Part shown: positions 5,329 through 10,343 of the stretch, one piece after another
Layout of the letters: every line of letters begins with the position of its first letter
Numbering within the stretch: position 1 is the first letter of the stretch
From: Actinomycetes bacterium
Lineage (GTDB): Bacteria > Actinomycetota > Coriobacteriia > Anaerosomatales > Anaerosomataceae
Assembly: GCA_021850085.1 (NCBI GenBank)
Contig: JAJZRZ010000040.1
Location: forward strand, 1-10,343
Direction of reading: 5' to 3'
DNA length: 10,343 bases
Translations under genes and position numbers: made by a program
The notes under the pieces: model-generated
What the model was told of the DNA's origin: nothing
Database searches by the model: none
What the model saw: the letters and a program-made list of their open reading frames with translations, nothing else

Positions 5329-6663
5329 ATGTCGCAAAGGCCAATCGTCCCCACGGACGCGACGCTGCCGCTCCTCCAAGCTGTGCCGCTCGCTTTCCAG
5401 CACCTGATGGCGATGTTCGGAGCCACGGTGCTCGTGCCGATCCTCACCGGACTCGACCCCGCTGTCGCGATCATGACGTCCGGTGCCGGCACGATCTTGT
5501 ACCTCATCGTGACCAAGGGGCGCATTCCGAGCTTTTTGGGGTCGTCGTTCGCTTTCATCGCCCCCATCGCCGCCGTGGCGGGCGTCACCAACGGCGTAGC
5601 CGACCCAGCGAAGGTACCCTATGCGCTCGGTGGCCTGGTGGTCGCCGGCTTGGTGTACGTGGTCGTTGCGGGCATCATCAAAGCTTTCGGAACGGGATGG
5701 CTGTATCGCGTGCTGCCTCCGGCACTCGTCGGCGCAGTGGTCATCATCATCGGTCTCGGACTGGCCGGGGTCGCCATCAAGATGTCGCTGTTCCCGTTCG
5801 CCAACCCTGACAACGGGCTCGACTGGAGCTTGGTGACGGTGGCCGCGATCACCCTCGCCGCATGTATCGCCTTCTCCAGCTACTTCAAGGGCTTCATTTC
5901 GACGATACCGATACTGCTCGGCATCATCGTCGGCTACATCGCGGCAATCCCGTTCGGGCTCGTGAACTTCCAGCCGGTGATCGACGCCGCATGGATCGGC
6001 CTACCCACGCTCACGATCGCGAAGTTCGAACCCTCGGCCATCATGCTGATCGCGCCGGTGGCTCTGGTGGTCATCATCGAGCACATCGGACACCTGCTGG
6101 TCATCAATCAGATCACCGGTAAGGACTTCAACCCGCTGCTCCCGCAGTCGCTCGTAGGCGACGGACTTGCGACATCGCTCTCCGGCTTCGTGGGGGGCAC
6201 GCCGTCGACCACATACGCCGAGAACATCGGCGTCATGGCAGTCACCCGCATCTATGCGGTACAGCTGTTCTGGCTGGCAGGCGCATTCGCCTTCGTCATC
6301 GGTGGATTCGTGCCCAAGCTCGGCGCGCTGATCGGCAGCATCCCAACCCCGGTCATGGGCGGTGTTTCCATCCTGCTCTTCGGCCTGATCGCCGCATCCG
6401 GCCTCCGGATGCTTGCGGACAGCGGAATCGACTACGGCCACAGCCGCAACCTGATCCTGTCGAGCGTCGTCTTGGTTCTGGGCATCGGCATGGAGGTCGG
6501 CGAGATCAAGATCCCCGTCGGCGAGTACACGATCCCTGGCATGGCTCTGGCGGCGCTGGTTGGCGTCTTGCTCAACCTGATCCTGCCGCCGGAGTCCAAG
6601 GGCCTGGCGGTGGATTCGCCAGACTTCAGGGGTGAGCTTCAGGAAGAGGCCGCCGAAGCTTAG
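5329..6663 (+). CDS. uraA: Uracil permease (NCS2, UraA/PyrP type)
   Basis: The 444-residue protein is a UraA-type NCS2 transporter importing uracil with protons. The N-terminus PLLQAVPLAFQHLMAMFGATVLVPILTGL is family-typical. Glu251 in VIIEHIGHLLVINQITG and Glu298 in GTPSTTYAENIGVMAVTR correspond to the two substrate-binding glutamates known in E. coli UraA (Glu241, Glu290). LFGLIAASGLRMLADSGIDY and SRNLILSSVVLVLGIGMEVG near the C-terminus also fit. The asparagine and Ile-Gly-Val-Met context favours uracil over xanthine. A GGGGG run just after the upstream stop codon is the likely ribosome-binding site. It lies 9 nt after the purine permease gene and is followed by a strong terminator. Confidence 0.95.
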   Translation: MSQRPIVPTDATLPLLQAVPLAFQHLMAMFGATVLVPILTGLDPAVAIMTSGAGTILYLIVTKGRIPSFLGSSFAFIAPIAAVAGVTNGVADPAKVPYALGGLVVAGLVYVVVAGIIKAFGTGWLYRVLPPALVGAVVIIIGLGLAGVAIKMSLFPFANPDNGLDWSLVTVAAITLAACIAFSSYFKGFISTIPILLGIIVGYIAAIPFGLVNFQPVIDAAWIGLPTLTIAKFEPSAIMLIAPVALVVIIEHIGHLLVINQITGKDFNPLLPQSLVGDGLATSLSGFVGGTPSTTYAENIGVMAVTRIYAVQLFWLAGAFAFVIGGFVPKLGALIGSIPTPVMGGVSILLFGLIAASGLRMLADSGIDYGHSRNLILSSVVLVLGIGMEVGEIKIPVGEYTIPGMALAALVGVLLNLILPPESKGLAVDSPDFRGELQEEAAEA

Positions 6664-6668
6664 CAAGG

Positions 6669-6752
6669 GCCCACAGACACGCGCCGTCATCGCGGCGTGT
6701 GTGGGACATGACGGCCCCGGACTGCGTTCGCCGCAGTCCGGGGCTGCTTCTT
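6669..6752 (+). terminator. Terminator after uraA (two successive hairpins)
   Basis: The main stem is 13 bp and perfect: GCCCCGGACTGCG at 6714-6726, loop TTCGC, complement at 6732-6744. It is followed by TGCTTCTT on the plus strand, a partial U tract. An imperfect hairpin precedes it (CCCACA...CACGC with GCGTGTGTGGG, 6669-6705). Together they should end the permease transcript. No U tract is seen on the minus-strand side. Confidence 0.8.
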
Positions 6753-6944
6753 GGAGCATCGTCCCACTCGTGTGTGTGCCGAGCACATTCCGCTGCTCCT
6801 TGCGGATCTCGCTCGGCACCATGGCCCCGATGCGTTCTTCAGGTGGCGCTCCACGCACGATAATGTATCTTATGGTAAGTCAACCATACGGCGCATTTCG
6901 GCGGTGCTCCCCTTGAGCAGGTGGCCTGTCCACGCTCCTCATCT
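6753..6944. other. Gene-free stretch with an AT-rich dyad
   Basis: This stretch lies between convergent genes and no gene is recognised. A local AT-rich patch at 6859-6888 stands out from the high-GC surroundings. It includes TATGGT (6871-6876) and ACCATA (6883-6888) as an inverted repeat and, on the minus strand, TTGACT. It looks like a promoter/operator, but no matching -10 at normal spacing and no gene downstream were found. Confidence 0.35.
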
Positions 6945-6979
6945 GGGCCTCAGTCGTGGGCCTCAGTCGTGGACCTCAG
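6945..6979. repeat. Short tandem repeat at a stop codon
   Basis: The 13-mer GGGCCTCAGTCGT occurs twice in tandem (6945-6957 and 6958-6970), followed by a partial third copy, GGACCTCAG (6971-6979). Copy 2 contains the stop codon of the minus-strand gene ending at 6963, and copy 1 carries the same TGA context again beyond it. This looks like replication slippage. Confidence 0.8.
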
Positions 6980-7274
6980 GGAAGAATGTGGCTTCGAACT
7001 CGGACTTGGTCATCTCACGCAGATCTTCCTCGCGATCACGCATCCAGTCATACGCTTCGTGTGTCGCGTCGAATCCAGCGAGCGCGAATGTCACCTCGTC
7101 GTCATCAAGCAGCACCGCCTCGACCCGGTGCACCTGCTCGTCCTCGATGACCTCGTTCAAAGGGCGCCGGTACAAGATGTCGTCGCGCCACTCGATCTCC
7201 ACCTCTCCGGTGGTGTCGACGGTCATGACGCGCAGACGGTAGAAGTCAGAAGCCTTCCCTATGGTCTTGGCCAC
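6963..7274 (-). CDS. Hypothetical acidic protein, 103 residues
   Basis: I do not recognise the family. The protein is soluble and strongly acidic. Its first half is predicted beta-rich (FYRLRVMTVDTTGEVEIEWRDD, then HRVEAVLLDDDEVTFALAGF). Its end is helical and charged (THEAYDWMRDREEDLREM, 71-88), finishing EATFFPEVHD. The start is a GTG at 7274 with GGAAGG a few nt upstream, and no ATG gives an equivalent start. It lies 12 nt after the SH3b gene and is the last gene of the three-gene operon. Its C-terminus sits in a short tandem repeat that duplicates the stop region. Function is unknown. Confidence 0.6.
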   Translation of the reverse strand: MAKTIGKASDFYRLRVMTVDTTGEVEIEWRDDILYRRPLNEVIEDEQVHRVEAVLLDDDEVTFALAGFDATHEAYDWMRDREEDLREMTKSEFEATFFPEVHD

Positions 7275-7286
7275 CCGGCATCCTTC

Positions 7287-7682
7287 CTACGGTTGTATCA
7301 GCTCCGTGTAGCGGCCGCCCGCAGCCACCCACCCTTCGGTACCTTCGGTCGTGCGCACACGGTACCACCCGGCCCGTTCCTCTATGAACACGAGCTGCTG
7401 GTCGAGCGCGAGCACAGCGATGATCGCGGCGGAAGTCGATGGTTCGGAGCGCAGGTTCAAGCCATCGCTCAGAACCCTCACGAACGCCTGCGTGTCGCCG
7501 GGGGTGCCGGTGGCCTCGACGGTCGATGTGGCACCAAGCTCCCAGCTGCGACGCTCCGACCGGTACTCGGCGGTCGTGGCGATCACGACGACCAAGACCA
7601 CTACAAGCGCGGTCCATGGTACGACGACACTGATCGCGCGCAACAGCAGATTGCCGCCTGAAGAACCCTCGTCGTGCCCCAT
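7287..7682 (-). CDS. Membrane-anchored SH3b-domain protein
   Basis: The 131-residue protein has a short acidic/glycine-rich cytoplasmic N-terminus and one transmembrane helix (about 15-37, PWTALVVVLVVVIATT). A linker follows, then a bacterial SH3 domain (about 66-129) with GLNLRSEPSTSAAIIAVLA, VFIEERAGWYRVRTTEGTEGWV and a final YTEL strand. Such domains commonly bind cell wall or peptides, so an extracytoplasmic wall-sensing role is plausible (inference). A GTG at 7721 would add 13 residues but overlaps the upstream gene and lacks a ribosome-binding site. ATG 7682 has AGGGGG 7 nt before it and leaves a 19-nt gap, so I prefer it. It sits in the middle of a three-gene operon. Confidence 0.8.
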   Translation of the reverse strand: MGHDEGSSGGNLLLRAISVVVPWTALVVVLVVVIATTAEYRSERRSWELGATSTVEATGTPGDTQAFVRVLSDGLNLRSEPSTSAAIIAVLALDQQLVFIEERAGWYRVRTTEGTEGWVAAGGRYTELIQP

Positions 7683-7701
7683 GGATGCGCCCCCTGCAGG
7701 A

Positions 7702-8244
7702 TCAGATGTAGAGTCCCCCACCGTACACAGCCGGGTCTGTCAGATCGTACACCGCGGACAGCTCGGCGATGTAACCGTCGGCGCGGACGATGGTTGCGCG
7801 TGCCTCTGACAGGTCCATTCGCATCAGGGCATCAAGCGCGTCTTCCCCTGACGATGCCCCTACCCTGCCCGCTTGGTCGGCAAGCGCTCCCGCAGCGACG
7901 CCCAAGCTGTCCGCCAGCGGCCACAGGCTCTTGGGCAACGGCAGCGCGGCGAGCTCGCCGCGTTCGATCTCCATGCGGTCCCCGATCTCAGCGAACGTGC
8001 GACGCTCCTCCGACTCCAGCTCCGCGAACGCGACCATCTCTGCCACCGTGCCGCCACGCAGCGAGATCAGCGTGGACTCGATCGCCTTCACCGATGCGTC
8101 GATCGCCTCCCTCCTGCCGAGAAGCCCCACCAGGTATCGACGCACCTGACGGCGCCATGCATGGCGAGCAGCGAAGACGGTTCCGGCTATCGCGGCGGTC
8201 GCGGCAACCGCGATAGCGAGGTAGGGCAGCCACTCCTCCAACAC
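7702..8244 (-). CDS. Hypothetical membrane-anchored helical protein
   Basis: I do not recognise the family. From the chosen start it is 180 residues. One N-terminal transmembrane helix (about 7-26, PYLAIAVAATAAIAGTVFAA) is followed by a basic stretch (RHAWRRQVRRY), which places the rest in the cytoplasm. The remainder is predicted helical and charged, with likely coiled-coil parts (ASVKAIESTLISLRGG; AFAELESEERRTFAEIGDRM; TIVRADGYIAELSAVYDL). The frame is open upstream to 8409, but the Shine-Dalgarno AAAGGAGG (8249-8256) points to GTG 8244 (spacing 4) or TTG 8241 (spacing 7). It is the first gene of an operon with the SH3b and acidic proteins. The membrane topologies suggest a complex across the envelope, which is inference. 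Confidence 0.65.
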   Translation of the reverse strand: MLEEWLPYLAIAVAATAAIAGTVFAARHAWRRQVRRYLVGLLGRREAIDASVKAIESTLISLRGGTVAEMVAFAELESEERRTFAEIGDRMEIERGELAALPLPKSLWPLADSLGVAAGALADQAGRVGASSGEDALDALMRMDLSEARATIVRADGYIAELSAVYDLTDPAVYGGGLYI

Positions 8245-8632
8245 GGGGCCTCCTTTGTCACCAATCACATCACTCTCCGGCCGATTACGCACTGAGCCTT
8301 GTGTTACGCAAGCTCGATGGTACCGGGTTCCTTGGTCTGCAGGCCCACGGCGGGACACCTTACCTCTGAGGGTCCGTTGTTGTCTGTGGCAAGTATTCCC
8401 AGACGGCACTGAATCTCATCATACATCCCTCAACCGGCGGCTCACCACCAGGCGATTCGACGCGTAGCGAGAAGGAGGGCACATCTACGCCGCGTCCTTA
8501 GGAGACCTGCGCGAGATCCGGCCCGCATGCATGGCGCAGTCCGTGTGGGCGCCGTTGAGCGCGAGCCTTCCTGAACCGGCCAACGCCTCGCCCCCCTCGT
8601 GTCATGTCGATGAGCTCGCTTGCCGGGGGGGT
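8245..8632. other. Gene-poor stretch upstream of the SH3b operon
   Basis: No established gene is seen. A 40-residue minus-strand frame (8426-8304) has GAGGG 4 nt before its ATG but matches nothing I know, and its third-position GC is lower than that of its neighbours. A frame without a start codon on the plus strand (about 8467-8640) reads protein-like for some 25 residues and has AAGGAGG near its beginning, without a usable start. The part next to 8632 continues the frame of the decayed ACT gene to a TGA at 8498, but it no longer resembles that family. A promoter for the operon starting at 8244 must lie here but is not obvious. Confidence 0.3.
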
Positions 8633-8988
8633 GAGCGCTGAGAGCTCCTCGTGCGGGACAAGACGGACGGGCCGGTCGCTGAGCAGCAGCAGAGCCCTGT
8701 CCACATCACCCACGTTCAGCACGACGAACGCGGTGTTCCGGCAAGCCCTCCCGGCCGGTCAGGCAAGTCGATACAGATGATTTCTTCCTCTCTGACCCCG
8801 AAACCGGCGCCCTCCAGCACCTCATAGGCGAGCGTGGGCTTGTCCACAACGAGTCGCAGTATGCTGTAGCCGGCTGTCTCCGGGACCGAGAATCCCCGGA
8901 TGTCGACGCCGGCGTCGCCGAGCTGTCCGGTCACCTCGCTCACGCGACCGGCCTCGTTGGCCATGGAGACCGAGAGTTGGCTGTACTC
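8633..8988 (-). pseudogene. Decayed tandem-ACT-domain gene
   Basis: This is a remnant of a small protein of two ACT domains, which bind amino acids. The first domain reads QLSVSMANEAGRVSEVTGQL, DAGVDIRGFSVPETAGYSIL and RLVVDKPTLAYEVLEGAGF. It runs on into IDLPDRPGGLAG, the start of the second domain, near 8740. There the frame is lost and stops at 8716. The second domain resumes in another frame as NTAFVVLNVGDVDRALLLL to VPHEELSAL (8737-8633). About 25 residues that normally lie between are missing, so this is a deletion plus frameshift. Its own start codon is also missing: the frame enters from iorB sequence at about 8988. Such ACT genes usually accompany iorAB and paaK in anaerobes, consistent with the neighbour. 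Confidence 0.8.
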
Positions 8989-9486
8989 GCGACGACAGCA
9001 CCTGCCGCCAGGTCTCGGCGCCGAAGGGCAACCCGTCAGAGGCCGCACCGAGCAGCACGACGTTCGCCGAACAGGGGCTGCCGGCCTCGCAAGCCGAAGC
9101 CTCCGCGTCGAGAAGGCTCGTTCCTTCGGCGAGCGGCGTATCCTCGAGATCCTCAGTGACGGACGCCTCCCCGATCAGCACCGGAAGCGAGGCCACAACC
9201 CGCCGATCGACCATGAGCCGCCCGGCCGGACGTATGAGATGCACCGCGCGGGCCGCTTCGATCGCCTTGAAGGTGACGAGATGGTCGGCGGCACCGGGAT
9301 CGGCGATCGGCGAGAACAACGCCCCTCCGAAGCGGAAGACCGTGTTGACAGAGCCGCTGCGCTGAGCCATGCCATGGACCTCCGACCGCTTCACGTCGTG
9401 CCCCTCCACGACCGCGACTTTCGCTTGCACGTCACCTGCGAGGATGGTCCCTGCCCGCCTACGCCCGCCAAGACGACGCTCGTCAC
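8989..9486 (-). pseudogene. iorB: Decayed indolepyruvate:ferredoxin oxidoreductase beta subunit
   Basis: IorB is the small subunit of the enzyme that oxidatively decarboxylates aryl pyruvates from aromatic amino acids, reducing ferredoxin. The remnant begins at GTG 9486 with TSVVLAGVGGQG. A one-base loss near 9449 shifts the frame, and it continues as TILAGDVQAKVAVVEGHDVK, RSEVHGMAQRSGSV, RFGGALFSPIADPGAADHLV and SANVVLLGAASDGLPFGAET. At about 8990 it ends in WRQVLSSRV, short of the usual C-terminus by perhaps 25-30 residues, and ACT-gene sequence follows in a different frame. No iorA lies upstream, where an NlpC/P60 gene occurs instead. A functional protein is very unlikely. The alternative, assembly error, is weakened by the intact neighbouring genes. 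Confidence 0.85.
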
Positions 9487-9575
9487 GCCCGCCGTGCACC
9501 TGCGAGCAGGTGAGTTGAAAACTCGTAGCACAGTGAGGGTAGGCACCCGGCCTACTGCATGTTGGCATCGCTTCA

Positions 9576-9592
9576 TGCATCTACAGGATGCA
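9576..9592 (-). terminator. Weak hairpin after the NlpC/P60 gene
   Basis: TGCATC (9576-9581) and GATGCA (9587-9592) form a 6-bp stem with a 5-nt loop, 2 nt beyond the stop codon of the NlpC/P60 gene. There is no U tract, so it is only a weak terminator candidate. Confidence 0.3.
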
Positions 9593-9594
9593 CG

Positions 9595-10343
9595 TCAGAA
9601 GCGGGATGCCCCCACGTAGTCTCCCCTGTTCGAAATCCGGGCCGTCAGGGAATCCACGCGAACGACCGCGCCCGTGTAAGGAGCGTGCACGTAGTTGCCG
9701 TCACCCACGTACATCCCGACATGATGCACGCGGTTCGCGTCAGCGTCGGTGCCGAAGAACACCAAGTCGCCCGGCTTGAGGAGGTCAAGCCTTTCGCGAT
9801 CGATGTGCTGCCCAGCGTTGTACTGGCTCTGACTCGTCCGCGGGATGCTGACGCCCACTTGGCGGTAGCAGTACTGCGTGAGCCCTGAGCAGTCGAATCC
9901 CGAGGGGGTTGATCCTCCCCAGACATACCGGACACCAAGGAAGTCAAGCGCGACCTCGACCACGGCGGGATGACCCGCTCCCAAAGAGGAGGGATCGCTG
10001 GCGGCGCGGTTGTTGACCGCGCTCCGAGCACCCTCGCGAGACGCTCGCGCGGCGGCCTCCGCGGCCAAACGCGCCCGCTCGGCGGCGAGTTGCCGTTGCC
10101 GCTCCTGCTCGGCCTCAATGAGCGCTTGGACCTCGGCTTCGAGCTCTCCGACGAAGCGCTGCTGACTGGCGACGTCCGCCTCGATCCGGCTCGCCCGGCC
10201 CGCAGCCTCCGCCTGAAGGGCGACCTGCTCCGCCTGGCGCTGCTGCAGCGCTCGTTCACTCTCCTCGACCGCTGCCTTGGCCGCTTTCACGGACGCGACA
10301 AGTTCCGCATCGGATCGGCTGATACGTGCGGCGAGGTCCATTC
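9595..10343 (-). CDS. NlpC/P60 peptidoglycan hydrolase, partial at the N-terminus
   Basis: The visible 248 residues are the C-terminal part of a cell-wall hydrolase that cuts peptide cross-bridge stems. A charged coiled coil (about residues 10-105 as visible, rich in Glu, Gln, Ala and Arg) leads through a short linker to an NlpC/P60 domain (about 124-248). The catalytic Cys151 is in GFDCSGL, and the histidines are His207 in HHVGMYVG and His219 in YVHAPYTG, which complete the usual triad. FLGVRYVWGGSTPSGFDCSG is typical. The frame enters from the window edge. An ATG at 10341 exists, but such proteins normally begin with a signal peptide and a longer coiled coil, so the true start is probably outside. 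Similar coiled-coil NlpC/P60 enzymes (RipA-like) act in cell separation. Confidence 0.93.
   Translation of the reverse strand, partial: MDLAARISRSDAELVASVKAAKAAVEESERALQQRQAEQVALQAEAAGRASRIEADVASQQRFVGELEAEVQALIEAEQERQRQLAAERARLAAEAAARASREGARSAVNNRAASDPSSLGAGHPAVVEVALDFLGVRYVWGGSTPSGFDCSGLTQYCYRQVGVSIPRTSQSQYNAGQHIDRERLDLLKPGDLVFFGTDADANRVHHVGMYVGDGNYVHAPYTGAVVRVDSLTARISNRGDYVGASRF

Noticed and set aside
6001..6858. 285-residue minus-strand reading frame
   Set aside because: It lies mostly antisense to uraA and its composition (Asp/Gln/Arg-rich) is a shadow of the hydrophobic permease codons.
7674..8216. 180-residue plus-strand frame rich in Pro and Arg
   Set aside because: It is antisense to two better-supported genes and has no domain-like pattern.
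8245..8409. Longer start for the membrane-anchored helical protein
   Set aside because: The extension is low-complexity and basic with no ribosome-binding site, while AAAGGAGG sits just before 8244.
8716..9486. Programmed frameshifting in iorB/ACT
   Set aside because: Sequence is missing at both ACT junctions as well as shifted, which fits deletion and decay rather than recoding.
9620..9645. tRNA-like T-loop (GTTCGAAATCC)
   Set aside because: It lies inside the NlpC/P60 coding sequence, and no matching acceptor or anticodon arms were found.

Overview
The window is high-GC bacterial DNA and most likely comes from an anaerobic or facultatively anaerobic actinobacterium. A Coriobacteriia-like lineage is my best guess, inferred from content without any database search. 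The pointers are the lexA / LysM-protein / nrdR order known from Mycobacterium (lexA, Rv2719c/chiZ, nrdR), operators of the actinobacterial CGAAC-N4-GTTCG SOS type, a TAGGCT-type -10 element, and remnants of an indolepyruvate:ferredoxin oxidoreductase gene, an enzyme typical of anaerobes.

Left part (1-1280, minus strand): two small overlapping genes, an 84-residue unknown followed by a DUF2325 protein. Then comes about 490 bp with no convincing gene and a strong 13-bp hairpin that probably ends lexA transcription.

Core (1281-6750): lexA on the minus strand diverges from a small membrane-anchored LysM protein, a likely SOS division inhibitor. Two perfect SOS boxes and one near-perfect box lie between them, each placed on or next to a recognisable promoter element. 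Downstream on the plus strand are nrdR (repressor of ribonucleotide reductase genes) with candidate autoregulatory NrdR boxes, a small CPEC thiol redoxin, dut (dUTPase), an AzgA-type purine permease and a UraA-type uracil permease, ended by a strong hairpin. The cluster joins DNA-damage response, dNTP supply, dUTP removal and nucleobase uptake.

Right part (6751-10343, minus strand): a three-gene operon of unknown function (membrane-anchored helical protein, membrane-anchored SH3b protein, small acidic protein). Next is a decayed locus in which a frameshifted and truncated iorB runs directly into a truncated and frameshifted ACT-domain gene. Last is the C-terminal part of an NlpC/P60 cell-wall hydrolase cut by the window edge.

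No tRNA, rRNA, CRISPR array, transposase or integrase was seen. The less explained items are the SH3b operon, the DUF2325 pair and the decayed iorB/ACT locus. Nothing here proves a new defence or mobile system.
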